Below are positions 37,739 through 46,585 of a stretch of 47,587 bases of DNA, one piece after another; position 1 is the stretch's first letter, and each line of letters begins with the position of its first letter. The DNA lies in NCBI GenBank assembly GCA_013152955.1, contig JAADFJ010000039.1, positions 1 through 47,587 of the forward strand, in the 5' to 3' direction. The position numbers and the translations under genes are program-made. Below the pieces are notes generated by a model. The model saw only the letters and a program-made list of their open reading frames with translations. It searched no databases and was not told the origin of the DNA. This DNA is from Campylobacterota bacterium. GTDB lineage: Bacteria > Campylobacterota_A > Desulfurellia > JAADFJ01.

Positions 37739-38557
37739 TCAAAAAGATCGGATAAGACGCGCTGCAGGTTCTCCAAAACGAATCTTTTCTCCCCGTTCTA
37801 CTTCAATATTGAATGTATCAGGCTGCCCGATCAGTACCACGGTAGAACCCATCATAAACATTCCAATCTGTTCCGCTTTATCCAGCCAAAGATTTTCATA
37901 TTTATAGTGAGACGGTTTGCCGCAATTTACATTTTCATGAACCCTGTTATCAAATGAAATTATTATTTTGCCAACATCAAGCGCTCCGACAAAAACAATG
38001 AAGAACAGCCTTCCTGCTGCGTCATAACATTCCATAATCACTCTCTCATTTTGTATGAACAGATTTAATCTTTTGCGGCATGAAGGAATATTTACAGGAT
38101 AAAGTTTGCCCGGCTTATAAAGCAGAGACACTATTCTGAGCTTACAAGGCGCGTGATACCTATGATAATCTTTTGGCGAAAGATAAAAATTGATGAAGTT
38201 GCCTCCGTAAATCTTTTGTGCACAGGAAGCGTAACGATCTGTCAGCAGATCATCAACGGAATACGGCATTCCTTTTATTTGAAGAAGAATATTATCTTTT
38301 ATTGTTCCGCATTCTGTTACAAGTGCATCAACAGGTGAAATCAGAATCTCATCATCTGTATTAATTGTTCTCTCATATTTAAGTTCTCTCGAAAAAAGTG
38401 CATTCAAAGTAGGATAGCTATCCGGATCATTAAACTCACTCATATCTACTCTCATAAGTTTAACATAGAGATTATTGATAATCTTTCGGATAAACGGCGG
38501 AAATTCCTTTGATGCAAAAATTCCGAATAGATGCGAAAAAAGCGCTGTCCAATGCAT
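37739..38557 (-). CDS. psd: Phosphatidylserine decarboxylase proenzyme
   Basis: A 272-aa membrane-associated enzyme that makes phosphatidylethanolamine. The self-cleavage site, usually LGST, is MGSTVVLIG near residue 225, giving a pyruvoyl-Ser alpha chain of about 45 residues. Other marks are SPVDALVTECGTI near 90 and the charge-relay His in LSPKDYHRYHAPCKLRI. Length suits type I Psd without a long N-terminal extension. The pssA partner is not in the window. The upstream spacer carries the promoter for the divergent RRM gene. Confidence 0.93.
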   Translation of the reverse strand: MHWTALFSHLFGIFASKEFPPFIRKIINNLYVKLMRVDMSEFNDPDSYPTLNALFSRELKYERTINTDDEILISPVDALVTECGTIKDNILLQIKGMPYSVDDLLTDRYASCAQKIYGGNFINFYLSPKDYHRYHAPCKLRIVSLLYKPGKLYPVNIPSCRKRLNLFIQNERVIMECYDAAGRLFFIVFVGALDVGKIIISFDNRVHENVNCGKPSHYKYENLWLDKAEQIGMFMMGSTVVLIGQPDTFNIEVERGEKIRFGEPAARLIRSF

Positions 38558-38763
38558 AAAATACCTCTCTGTTTTTGACAGACAAACAGTTGTTCTGCAG
38601 TTCTGCCGTACTGTCCCGTTTGAATATCCGCTGGCATATAACTTTTGTTAAAGTATAGCAAATTCAGCTGTTTTGTCCATATTAATAATACATCTTGATA
38701 TAAGGCAACAAGAAATGCACAAGTGAGCAAAATTTATAATTTTATAAAAATATATAAAAAGAC

Positions 38764-38792
38764 TTGACAGCAGATATATTTGATGCTATAAG
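38764..38792 (+). promoter_or_regulatory. promoter of the RRM protein gene
   Basis: TTGACA, 17-base spacer, TATAAG; expected start near 38799, leaving an untranslated leader of about 80 bases. Confidence 0.7.
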
Positions 38793-38800
38793 TTACCAAT

Positions 38801-38857
38801 CTTTTATATGATTAGCGTTAATATAAAAGGTTGCCGTCTGCCAAAAGACAGATGGTA
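38801..38857 (+). promoter_or_regulatory. two-hairpin 5' leader of the RRM protein gene
   Basis: Hairpin 1: CTTTTATAT / ATATAAAAG with an 11-base loop. Hairpin 2: TGCCGTCTG / CAGATGGTA with loop CCAAAAGA. They end 22 bases before the ATG. Autoregulation by the RNA-binding product, or a cold-sensing leader, is possible but unproven. Confidence 0.5.
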
Positions 38858-38879
38858 GAAATTTTAGAGGTAGGTGTAC

Positions 38880-39149
38880 ATGGTTAAGACGCTTTATGTT
38901 GGAAATCTTCCATACAATTGTTCGGAAGAAGACTTGAAGAATTTGTTTTCTGATTATTGTGAGGTCAACTCGGCTAAAATAATAGCTGATAGAGAGACCG
39001 GAAGATCGAGAGGGTTTGGATTTGTTGAGGTAGAATCTGATAACGTTTCTGCTGCAATTGAAGCTACAGATGGAAAGGAGTTTGGCGGACGTAATCTCAG
39101 GGTTAACGAAGCAAAGGAGAGAAAAGCAGCGGCGCACAGCAGATATTAA
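38880..39149 (+). CDS. RRM-domain RNA-binding protein
   Basis: An 89-aa protein made of a single RNA recognition motif. RNP2 is LYVGNLPYN near residue 4 and RNP1 is RSRGFGFVEV near residue 40. A basic tail, NEAKERKAAAHSRY, follows. Such small Rbp proteins occur in cyanobacteria and several proteobacterial lineages, and some are cold-induced. The ATG at 38880 is preferred over the track's GTG at 38874 because GAGG is better placed for it. Upstream is a structured leader and a good promoter, downstream a strong terminator, so it is an independent unit. Confidence 0.92.
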   Translation: MVKTLYVGNLPYNCSEEDLKNLFSDYCEVNSAKIIADRETGRSRGFGFVEVESDNVSAAIEATDGKEFGGRNLRVNEAKERKAAAHSRY

Positions 39150-39162
39150 ACAAAATTAAGAT

Positions 39163-39204
39163 AAATATAGATCGTCTTTTGCAAATTAGACGGTCTATAT
39201 TTCT
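39163..39204 (+). terminator. Rho-independent terminator after the RRM gene
   Basis: AAATATAGATCGTCT pairs with AGACGGTCTATATTT (15 bp, one G-T pair), 14 bases after the stop codon. The 3' arm itself supplies the U-rich end. Confidence 0.8.
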
Positions 39205-39384
39205 ATATAAATCTTATTCAAAATGACAACTGGTCGAGTTTTTCATTTGGCTGAATGATTTGGTTGATTTCTAATTAAAGTTCAGTTTGATCTGAATTCT
39301 GCAAACTTTGTCGCTTTACACAATCTTTTATTATTTCTTTATCCAATCCAACTTTTCAGCTTATGGAACAAATTAGTTTGAGAA

Positions 39385-39505
39385 TTTTAATTTTTTGAAG
39401 ATTGTTTTTTCTTCGGCTTCCCTGCTAACTTTATGAAGTTTCCTATGCGTTGAGTTAAACTTCTTTGAATTTAATCCGTTAGTCCTTCATAAGTTTGCCT
39501 TAACA
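39385..39505. repeat. degenerate MITE core
   Basis: GGCTTCCCTGCTAACTTTAT and GTTAAACTTCTTTGAA with CCGTTAGTCCTTCATAAGTT follow the same order as the core of the MITE at 24393. Both inverted ends are lost. It fills most of the gap between the RRM terminator and ftsY; the remainder (39205-39384) shows nothing I can support. Confidence 0.55.
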
Positions 39506-39580
39506 CTTGATTAGCAAAGATTATCAACTATATTTCTATCTAATGATAAAAAATTTTCTTCACAGCAAAAATATATCAAG

Positions 39581-40432
39581 ATGAGATTGTTAGAAAGACT
39601 GAAAAAAGGCTTATTAAAAACCAGGACAGCTATATCTATCGGAAAATTTGATCCGGAGCTTCTTGAGGAAAAGCTGCTTGCTGCGGATTTTGGATCAGAG
39701 ACATCTGATAAAATAATAGAAGCTATCAAAAAAATAGCAGATAAAAATAACTGGAAAGAAGCTGCAAGGAAGATTATTTACGAAAGCCTTATAATGGTTG
39801 AAAAACCAATCAGATACTACAAAACACCTTTTATTATGATGTTCGTAGGCATAAACGGAGGCGGAAAGACGACAACAATAGGAAAACTCGCCTATCAATA
39901 TAATCAGGCTGGAAGATCGGTAATCCTGGCAGCAGCAGACACATATAGGGCTGCGGCAACCGACCAGCTTGAAATCTGGGCAAAGCGTTCGGATTCCAAA
40001 ATCGTGAAACAACCCGAGGGAAGCGACCCGTCGTCGGTTGCATTTGATGCCTGTTCTTCGGCAAAAGCAAAAAAAACGGATATTGTAATGATCGATACGG
40101 CAGGAAGACTGCACACCAACCAAAACCTAACCCGACAGCTCATAAAGATGAAGCGGGTTATAAAAAAGATAGATGAGGATGCACCGCATGAAATAATTCT
40201 TGTTATAGACAGTACAATAGGTAGAAATAGCTTGATTCAAGCTGAACAATTCGATAAGGCTCTCGGATTAACAGGTATTGTTGTCACAAAACTTGATGGC
40301 ACCTCAAAAGGAGGTATAATTGTTGATATAGCAAAAGAGCTGAAAATTCCAATCAGATATATAGGATTCGGAGAAAAAATAGAAGACTTAAAAGCGTTCG
40401 ATGCAAAAGAGTTTTCAAACGCCTTAATTTAG
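39581..40432 (+). CDS. ftsY: Signal recognition particle receptor
   Basis: A 283-aa NG-domain GTPase that docks SRP-ribosome complexes at the membrane. G1 is GINGGGKTTTIGKLA near residue 92, with AADTYRAAATDQL, DTAGRLHTN (G3), TKLDGTSKGG (G4) and GFGEKIEDLKAF at the C-terminus. The acidic A domain of E. coli FtsY is absent, a common short form; membrane contact would use the N-terminal LLERLKKGL helix. It is nine bases before hflK. Confidence 0.96.
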   Translation: MRLLERLKKGLLKTRTAISIGKFDPELLEEKLLAADFGSETSDKIIEAIKKIADKNNWKEAARKIIYESLIMVEKPIRYYKTPFIMMFVGINGGGKTTTIGKLAYQYNQAGRSVILAAADTYRAAATDQLEIWAKRSDSKIVKQPEGSDPSSVAFDACSSAKAKKTDIVMIDTAGRLHTNQNLTRQLIKMKRVIKKIDEDAPHEIILVIDSTIGRNSLIQAEQFDKALGLTGIVVTKLDGTSKGGIIVDIAKELKIPIRYIGFGEKIEDLKAFDAKEFSNALI

Positions 40433-40440
40433 GAGGGCAG

Positions 40441-41433
40441 ATGGATCAAAATCCACAGTTTGATATTAAAAATATCAATTTCAATTTCAACAAAATAAAT
40501 TTCAAGTCATTGGGAATTATAGCAATAGCAATCATTGTTGCCGTAATTCTGTTCTCTTCATGGTTTACGGTCAAAACCGATTCGGTAGGTGTTGTACTCA
40601 GATTTGGTAAATATGTCCGAATCGCAGGACCTGGACTTAATTTTAAACTGCCGTACGGTATAGAAAAGGTATATGATGTTCCTGTTCAAAGGCAGCTTAA
40701 GCTTGAGTTCGGATTCAGATCGGTACTTCCGGGAATGCGAACACAATATTCTGAAAAAGGATACAAAAGTGAATCGCTTATGCTTACCGGCGATCTTAAT
40801 GCAGTCGTAGTTCAATGGATAGTACAATATAGAATCGACAATCCGTACGATTATCTTTTCAAGGTAAAGGATCCAACACAGGTATTCAGAAATATGAACG
40901 AAGCCGTTATGAGATCAGTTGTAGGAGATAGGACGGTTGATGAAGTTTTGACCGTAGGACGCCAAGAGGTTGCCGCCACGGCAACAAAAATGCTGCAGAA
41001 GTTGTCAAACCAGTACGGTATGGGTATAAGAGTTGCTCAGGTTGTGCTTCAGGATGTTATGCCCCCCGAACAAGTTAAGCCGGCATTCAATGCAGTTAAC
41101 GAAGCTCAGCAGGAAAAAGCAAAGCTCATAAATCAGGCTCTTGCTAACTATAACAGAGCAATACCGAAAGCCAAAGGGAAAGCGGCGCAAACCATTCAGA
41201 TAGCAAAAGGATATGCGATTAATAAAATCAATAGAGCCAAAGGCAATGCTGACAGATTTGATAAATTCTTTAATGCCTATATGACCGCAAAAAATGTAAC
41301 ATACCAGCGTATCTATCTTAATACAATGGCTGATATTCTATCAAAAGCCAAAAAAGTCATAAGCGATGGGAAAGCAACCACACTTCCCATTTTGCCGCTT
41401 AAACGACTGCTTCAGAACAGAGGTGAAAAATGA
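40441..41433 (+). CDS. hflK: HflK, SPFH-domain regulator of FtsH
   Basis: A 330-aa single-pass membrane protein: N-terminal helix GIIAIAIIVAVILFSSWF (about residues 24-41), then a periplasmic SPFH/band 7 domain starting VKTDSVGVVLRFGKYV and a coiled-coil region rich in Ala/Gln/Lys (EAQQEKAKLINQALANYNRA). HflK and HflC form a cage around the FtsH protease. It overlaps hflC by ATGA. ftsH itself is not in the window. Confidence 0.92.
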   Translation: MDQNPQFDIKNINFNFNKINFKSLGIIAIAIIVAVILFSSWFTVKTDSVGVVLRFGKYVRIAGPGLNFKLPYGIEKVYDVPVQRQLKLEFGFRSVLPGMRTQYSEKGYKSESLMLTGDLNAVVVQWIVQYRIDNPYDYLFKVKDPTQVFRNMNEAVMRSVVGDRTVDEVLTVGRQEVAATATKMLQKLSNQYGMGIRVAQVVLQDVMPPEQVKPAFNAVNEAQQEKAKLINQALANYNRAIPKAKGKAAQTIQIAKGYAINKINRAKGNADRFDKFFNAYMTAKNVTYQRIYLNTMADILSKAKKVISDGKATTLPILPLKRLLQNRGEK

Positions 41434-42383
41434 AAGGGAAAAGATCACTATTTGCAATAGCAGCGATAATTCTGGCGATAGTTGTTATTTCATCCGCATA
41501 CACGGTTAACCCGGCTGAACAGGTAATAATAACACAATTCGGAAAACCGGTGGGAAAAGCAGTTACAACCGCAGGACTTCATTTCAAAATCCCGATAATA
41601 CAAGAGGCGAATTTCTTTGACAAACGCGCCCTGGAATGGTATGGGTATCCAACGCAGGTATCTACAAAAGATAAACGGTTTGTTTGGATTGATACATATG
41701 CAATATGGAAAATAACTAATCCGCTTCTGTTCTTTAAAAGAGTCAAAAATGAAAGGGGAGCTCAATCGCGGCTTGATGACATTTTAGACGGGCAGACAAG
41801 AAATGCCGTTGCCGACCATAAACTCGTCGAACTGATACGATCAACAAACAGAAATATTAAAGACAGTGAAGCATTTGAGAACTCACCTATTGCTACACTT
41901 CCAAATATTAGCTATGGAAGAAAACAAGTCACCCGTTCAATAGTGGCTATAGCAAATAAACGTACTCAAAGGTTGGGTATGACAGTGCTCGATCTTCAAT
42001 TCAAAAGAATAAACTATGTTGAATCTGTCAGAAAAACAATATTTCAGCGTATGATAACCAGAAGAGAACAGATAGCCGACAAATTCAAATCCGAGGGAGC
42101 CGGAGAAGCTGCAAAAATTTTGGGAAACAAAGATCGTGAGCTGAAAAGGATAAACTCTCAGGCTTACAAAATAGCTCAACAGATCAAAGGTATTGCGGAC
42201 GCGAAAGCCACTCTCATATATGCAAAGGCTTATAATAAAAATGCAGATTCGCGCAGGTTCTACAAATTTCTTAAAACTATGGAAACATACAAGAAGAGTA
42301 TATCAAAGAATGACTGGCTTATGCTCTCTGCGGATTCAGGTATATATAAGTTACTGGGGAAAGAATCAATCGATAAAAAATAA
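41430..42383 (+). CDS. hflC: HflC, SPFH-domain regulator of FtsH
   Basis: A 317-aa partner of HflK with an N-terminal helix (SLFAIAAIILAIVVISSAYTV), then VNPAEQVIITQFGKPVG, the HflC start of the SPFH domain. DKRFVWIDTYAIWKITNPLLFF and the conserved QRMITRREQIADKFKSEGAGEAAKI helix are typical. The gene order ftsY-hflK-hflC, with four- and nine-base junctions, suggests one transcript devoted to membrane-protein insertion and quality control. Confidence 0.93.
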   Translation: MKGKRSLFAIAAIILAIVVISSAYTVNPAEQVIITQFGKPVGKAVTTAGLHFKIPIIQEANFFDKRALEWYGYPTQVSTKDKRFVWIDTYAIWKITNPLLFFKRVKNERGAQSRLDDILDGQTRNAVADHKLVELIRSTNRNIKDSEAFENSPIATLPNISYGRKQVTRSIVAIANKRTQRLGMTVLDLQFKRINYVESVRKTIFQRMITRREQIADKFKSEGAGEAAKILGNKDRELKRINSQAYKIAQQIKGIADAKATLIYAKAYNKNADSRRFYKFLKTMETYKKSISKNDWLMLSADSGIYKLLGKESIDKK

Positions 42384-42404
42384 TATAATAATATAACAAA
42401 GATT

Positions 42405-42469
42405 ACCTCTGCTAATTCATAAACGCTCATCTTGAGCTCGGATGTGAAACGCTTGGAATTAATAGAGGT
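42405..42469. repeat. palindromic ACCTCT repeat, copy 3
   Basis: ACCTCTGCTAATTC at the left and GAATTAATAGAGGT at the right form an inverted repeat with a partly paired centre (AACGCT...). The left half also matches the repeats at 1961, 29261 and 45770. It lies between hflC and the aconitase gene and could fold in the transcript. Confidence 0.6.
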
Positions 42470-42498
42470 GATCCAAATTAAAATTTACGGGAGATGAA

Positions 42499-44502
42499 AT
42501 GGCAAAGAGTGTAACATACAAAATATTGGAAAAGCATCTTACAGAAGGAGAACTTAAAAAAGGCAACGAAATAGGAATCCATATCGATACCACACTGACT
42601 CAGGATGCAACAGGAACAATGGCCGATCTTCAATATGAGCAGATGGGAATCGATAGGGTGCAAACTATGCTTTCAGTAAGTTACATTGATCACAACACCC
42701 TTCAGATGGGCTTTGAAAACGCTGATGATCATCGCTACTTGACGAGCTTTGCAAGAAAATATGGTCTTGTTCTTTCAAAAGCCGGTAACGGAATCTGTCA
42801 TCAGGTGAACATTGAGCGATTTGGTGTTCCCGGCAGAACACTTCTTGGATCGGATTCGCATACTCCTACCGGAGGCGGAATCGGAATGATATCAATAGGA
42901 GCCGGAGGGCTCGACATCGCTTCGGCAATGGCCGGACTTCCATTTTATATAAGAGCGCCAAGAATTTACGGTATACATCTTACCGGTCGACTCAAACCTT
43001 TTGTATCGGCAAAGGATCTGATTCTTAAAATACTGTCAATTCTTGGAGTAAAAGGCAATGTCGGCTGGGTGGCAGAATACTACGGATCCGGTGTTGCAAC
43101 ATTAAGCGTACCCGAAAGAGCAACAATAACCAATATGGGAGCAGAATTGGGCGTTACAACATCGGTATTTCCATCAGATAATACAACAAAGGAATTTCTA
43201 AAATTGGAAGGCAGACAGAACGATTGGAATGAAATAACAGCCGAAGATGATTCGGAATATGATAAAATTATAGAAATTGATCTATCCGAACTTGAACCTA
43301 TGGTAGCACTTCCTCACAGCCCCGGAAATGTGAAAAGAATAAAGGAAATCGAAGGAATGACTGTCGATCAGGTATTAGTGGGAAGCTGCACAAACTCATC
43401 ATATAGAGACCTTACCGTTGCAGCCGACCTTACCGCTCAGGCTTTACAAAACGGCAAAAAGGTAAACCGGAATGTCAGTTTCGGTGTTGCTCCGGGTTCA
43501 AGACAGGTGGCAATAATGACCATGACAAACTCGTCGTTTTTGACTTTTGAAAAATTTGGCGCAAGAATGCTCGAGTCGGCCTGCGGATTCTGCATAGGAA
43601 ACGGAATGGCTCCAAAAACCGATGCGATAAGTATAAGAACGAATAATCGCAATTTCTACGGCAGATCCGGTACGCTTTCGGCAAAAGTTTATCTGACCAG
43701 TCCTGAAACGGCAATTGCCTGCGCAATCACAGGCAAAATAACCGATCCGAGAGATCTTGAAAATATGGGTATCAAATATCCTGAATTCAGATTTCCGAAA
43801 CAGTTTGTAAAAGATGATACACTTTTTGAGTTTCCGCTAAGCATAGAAGAATCTAAAAAAATAGAGCTTTACAGAGGACCAAACATCGTGCAGCCTCCTG
43901 CAGGAGAAGCTCTGCCGAAATCTATTGACGGAGAGGTTTCAATAAAAGTTGACGACAATATAACAACCGACCATATAATGCCGGCAGGTGCCCGCTTGAA
44001 ATATAGATCAAATGTACCGGCGTATTCGCAGTTCGTATTTGAAACAGTCGATTCAACATTCCCAAAAAGAGCATTAAAAAATAAAAAGGACGGTCTGCAT
44101 AATATTATAGTAGCAGGAGAATCATACGGACAGGGATCGAGCCGCGAACATGCCGCACTTTGCCCTATGTATCTTGGAGTCAGAGCAGTTATTGCAAAAT
44201 CAATGGAGAGAATTCACAAGGCAAACCTGATAAATTTTGGTATTTTGCCGCTTACTTTCAAGAATCCGGATGATTATGATAAAATAACGGTTGGCGACAA
44301 AATCGTTCTGGAAAATGTGAGATCGGAACTGATTGGCAATTCCGGAACAATTAAACTTAACAACAAAACCAAAAATATATCAATTGATCTTTTATACGAT
44401 CTGTCTGAGCGAGAACGAAAAACCGTTCTTCTCGGCGGAACAATGCAAGTTGCAAAAAGCTATCGCGGGAAAAGCTTTAAGGAAATCATAATAACAGAAT
44501 AA
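42499..44502 (+). CDS. acnA: Aconitate hydratase, Aquifex type
   Basis: A 667-aa 4Fe-4S enzyme that isomerises citrate and isocitrate, in the shorter class typified by Aquifex (TIGR01342) rather than the 900-aa AcnA or AcnB. Cluster ligands lie in VGSCTNSSYRDL (about residue 298) and ESACGFCIGNGMAP (about 358). LGSDSHTPTGGGIGMISIGAGG near 115 and the C-terminal swivel domain motif GESYGQGSSREHAAL near 538 are intact. GGGAG precedes the ATG. The class occurs in deltaproteobacteria, Aquificae and similar lineages. It could be co-transcribed with hflKC, but a palindrome lies between. Confidence 0.93.
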   Translation: MAKSVTYKILEKHLTEGELKKGNEIGIHIDTTLTQDATGTMADLQYEQMGIDRVQTMLSVSYIDHNTLQMGFENADDHRYLTSFARKYGLVLSKAGNGICHQVNIERFGVPGRTLLGSDSHTPTGGGIGMISIGAGGLDIASAMAGLPFYIRAPRIYGIHLTGRLKPFVSAKDLILKILSILGVKGNVGWVAEYYGSGVATLSVPERATITNMGAELGVTTSVFPSDNTTKEFLKLEGRQNDWNEITAEDDSEYDKIIEIDLSELEPMVALPHSPGNVKRIKEIEGMTVDQVLVGSCTNSSYRDLTVAADLTAQALQNGKKVNRNVSFGVAPGSRQVAIMTMTNSSFLTFEKFGARMLESACGFCIGNGMAPKTDAISIRTNNRNFYGRSGTLSAKVYLTSPETAIACAITGKITDPRDLENMGIKYPEFRFPKQFVKDDTLFEFPLSIEESKKIELYRGPNIVQPPAGEALPKSIDGEVSIKVDDNITTDHIMPAGARLKYRSNVPAYSQFVFETVDSTFPKRALKNKKDGLHNIIVAGESYGQGSSREHAALCPMYLGVRAVIAKSMERIHKANLINFGILPLTFKNPDDYDKITVGDKIVLENVRSELIGNSGTIKLNNKTKNISIDLLYDLSERERKTVLLGGTMQVAKSYRGKSFKEIIITE

Positions 44503-44594
44503 AATCTTCGAAACTAAATCGCTTCCGGCATACACTCCATTGAATAGTTGCCGGAAGCGCCTGATAATCCGCTTTTTATGCGCTTTATCACTCT

Positions 44595-44800
44595 GAGAAC
44601 ACTGCAGAATAAGCAAATTCACAGAAATCAAAGAAAGAGTGAGATTTAGAAATTAAAATTTGAGATACTAACCGGTTAGAAGATTTCCCATATACTTGCG
44701 TTAAGCTTCTTTGAACTAACCCGTTAGTCCTTCAGAAGTTTGTTTTGTCTATAGAAAGCCTCATAAAAAGCTGTGAATTTGTTTATTGTGCAGTGTTCTC
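44595..44800. mobile_element. complete 206-bp MITE after aconitase
   Basis: Inverted ends GAGAACACTGCAGAATAAGC and GAGAACACTGCACAATAAAC (inward), continuing AAATTCACAG on both sides. Flanks ACTCT / ACTAT suggest a slightly decayed 5-bp target duplication. The core is a shorter version of that in the 24393 element. It takes up most of the 355-base gap to the SDR gene. Confidence 0.8.
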
Positions 44801-44856
44801 ACTATGTTGTTTGCTATCAGGTAAATGTCGAAACGCCGCCCGATTACATCTTTTGT

Positions 44857-45618
44857 CTAATCTTTTCGGTCATCAATCAAAACGGATGCCTGAGCTGTAG
44901 GCATTATAACCAGTTCTTCTATATCAACATGCTTCGGTCTTGTTGCGCAAAAATAGATTGCATCGGCAACATCTTCGGGAGATAGAGGCGTTATTTTCTC
45001 ATAAACCTTATCGGCGCGGACAGAATCGCCATGAAAACGCACTTTACTAAACTCTGTTTTAACCATGCCCGGATCAATTGTTGACACCCTTACACCCGTT
45101 TTAACAAGATCCATCCTAAGCGATTTAGACAGCATTCTAACAGCACTCTTTACGGCACAATACACATTTCCACCCGGATAACCTTCCAATCCAGCTATCG
45201 ACGCGATATTGATTATGATACCGGTTTTACGTTCAATCATTGCCGGCAACACAGCTCTCGTAATATATAGCAAACCTTTGATGTTTGTATCTATCATCTG
45301 ATCCCAATCCGATAGACTTCCCTTCCATAACGGTTCCAGACCTAATGCTCCGCCTGCATTGTTTATCAGCACATCTATATTTTTAAATCGCTCCGGAAAG
45401 TTGCCAAGCTTATCAACGGCATTTCTGTCTGTAACATCAAGTTTTATTGGAAGAATATCAACTCCAAACTGCTCACATATCTCGTTGCTCAACTGATGCA
45501 AACGTGTCATTCGTCTTGCAGCCGCGATTACATTGGCACCATTTTCAGCAAATTTCCTCACTGACGCCCTGCCGATTCCGCTACTCGCCCCGGTTATCAG
45601 TACAACCTTGTTTTTCAT
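44857..45618 (-). CDS. Short-chain dehydrogenase/reductase (YdfG-like)
   Basis: A 253-aa classical SDR. The start is set at the ATG at 45618, where GGAG is well placed and the protein begins MKNKVVLITGASSGIG; the track start adds 19 unlikely residues. Motifs: TGASSGIG (cofactor), NNAGG near residue 85, Ser in INIASIAG, and the catalytic YCAVK near 149. AARRM after strand 2 suggests NADPH preference. The sequence is near the YdfG/serine 3-dehydrogenase group, but the substrate is not certain. It is isolated between a MITE and a repeat-filled gap. Confidence 0.88.
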   Translation of the reverse strand: MKNKVVLITGASSGIGRASVRKFAENGANVIAAARRMTRLHQLSNEICEQFGVDILPIKLDVTDRNAVDKLGNFPERFKNIDVLINNAGGALGLEPLWKGSLSDWDQMIDTNIKGLLYITRAVLPAMIERKTGIIINIASIAGLEGYPGGNVYCAVKSAVRMLSKSLRMDLVKTGVRVSTIDPGMVKTEFSKVRFHGDSVRADKVYEKITPLSPEDVADAIYFCATRPKHVDIEELVIMPTAQASVLIDDRKD

Positions 45619-45769
45619 ATCCGACTCCTTACTTTCATTACTGCATTTTAGTAGACTATTTAAGCTTCTTCTCAAATGTACCCCAACTCTTATACACCAA
45701 ACATAATCTCAGCGAAAAGAAGACGTTGGATGCAAAGGCAAAGTTCTTATCCGAACTCATGACGCAAAA

Positions 45770-45825
45770 GAGATAGATTTGGAGCTCAAGATGATCGTTC
45801 ATGAATTATTGGAAGTACCATTAAT
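45770..45825 (+). repeat. dispersed ACCTCT-family repeat, copy 4
   Basis: The reverse strand contains AATTCATGAACGATCATCTT, matching copy 3 (AATTCATAAACGCTCATCTT). Read on the plus strand it gives LELKMIVHELLEVPLIY, similar to peptides from the other copies. No start codon is available, so it is not called as a gene. Confidence 0.45.
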
Positions 45826-45964
45826 CTATAGTAATCATTAAAGGAATAAATTAAAAGAAAAAATATGCCGATTTTTAGCAAATCTCACCCATTGATATTT
45901 TGCATAGGAGTTTATCAGGGATATAGAAGTCTTAATGAAAAAAGTTAATTTAAAGCAGATTTCT

Positions 45965-45993
45965 CCATCATGATTCAGTTTACAATTTGTCAA
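45965..45993 (-). promoter_or_regulatory. third, orphan copy of the pilin promoter region
   Basis: CTTGACAAATTGTAAACTGA (minus strand) closely matches the -35 and spacer of the two pilin promoters, but its -10 (TGATGG) is decayed and no pilin follows. It probably marks a lost third copy of the pilin unit. Confidence 0.45.
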
Positions 45994-46008
45994 GGCAACA
46001 TCCCTTCT

Positions 46009-46040
46009 GTCACTGCGAGGCCGAAGGCCGCGGCAGTCTC
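46009..46040. repeat. GTCACTGCGAG-type interspersed repeat
   Basis: GTCACTGCGAGGCCGAAGGC...GGCAGTCTC has the layout of the common bacterial interspersed repeat GTCATTGCGAG...GCAATCTC. It folds as a GGCC-GAA-GGCC hairpin with outer pairing ACTGC/GCAGT and is followed by T7. The rest of the 45619-46191 gap holds repeat copy 4 and the orphan promoter. Confidence 0.6.
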
Positions 46041-46191
46041 CTTTTTTTGACGGTTAATATCTAACTTGACATTCTTTCTGCACACTGTAATCGCCAAGAC
46101 TTATAGAAGCAGTAGATGTTAAAAAAATCAGCATAAAGGATAATCTTGATCAGTACACTTATTATCATTTTTCATAATTTTCTTCTTAATT

Positions 46192-46419
46192 CTATGGATA
46201 AACTTCATGATCTGCATAATATGCCTCTGCAATCGTCTGAACATTCTTCAGATCACTTAATGCCGCTGCATTGAATGCACTCTGCCTGTATTTTGCATAC
46301 TGCGGAATTGCAATTGCAGCCAGAACTGCAATAATTGCAATAACAACGAGAAGTTCGATAAGAGTAAAACCTTTTTGGCCATTGCGGTTTTCTCTAAACT
46401 TTACAACAAGTTTGTTCAT
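46192..46419 (-). CDS. pilA: short type IV pilin, Geobacter PilA-like (copy 1)
   Basis: A 75-aa prepilin. The 17-aa leader [17 protein letters not shown] ends at Gly-1; the mature chain starts [20 protein letters not shown] with Glu5, the class III signal for PilD. The mature protein is only 58 aa and stops at ADHEVYP, as in the short Geobacter PilA (61 aa). Aromatic residues fall at 1, 24, 27, 32, 51 and 57, the positions of F1, F24, Y27, Y32, F51 and Y57 in G. sulfurreducens, plus Y50. I use the ATG at 46419 (AAGGAG upstream); an in-frame ATG at 46530 would give a 37-aa longer leader. No PilA-C partner or assembly gene is in the window. Confidence 0.88.
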   Translation of the reverse strand: MNKLVVKFRENRNGQKGFTLIELLVVIAIIAVLAAIAIPQYAKYRQSAFNAAALSDLKNVQTIAEAYYADHEVYP

Positions 46420-46550
46420 AAAAGATCTCCTTCTTTTGATAACCGTTTTGTAAAATATTTTGTGCTTATCCGGACTATCTCCAATGCATACACAGATATC
46501 ATCCTTGGCTTCTTCAGCTCTTGTATCCATCTAAATCTGATACTAACTAA

Positions 46551-46579
46551 ATTATATAATTAAGTTCATAATTTGTCAA
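46551..46579 (-). promoter_or_regulatory. consensus sigma70 promoter of pilin copy 1
   Basis: TTGACA (46574-46579), 17-base spacer, TATAAT (46551-46556): both boxes match consensus exactly. It leaves a leader of about 125 bases before the ATG. Confidence 0.85.
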
Positions 46580-46585
46580 GATAAT

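Noticed and set aside
45722-45841. Plus-strand frame ...KEIDLELKMIVHELLEVPLIY as a gene
   Set aside because: There is no start codon in frame after the upstream stop except an internal ATG; treated as a repeat copy with coding memory.
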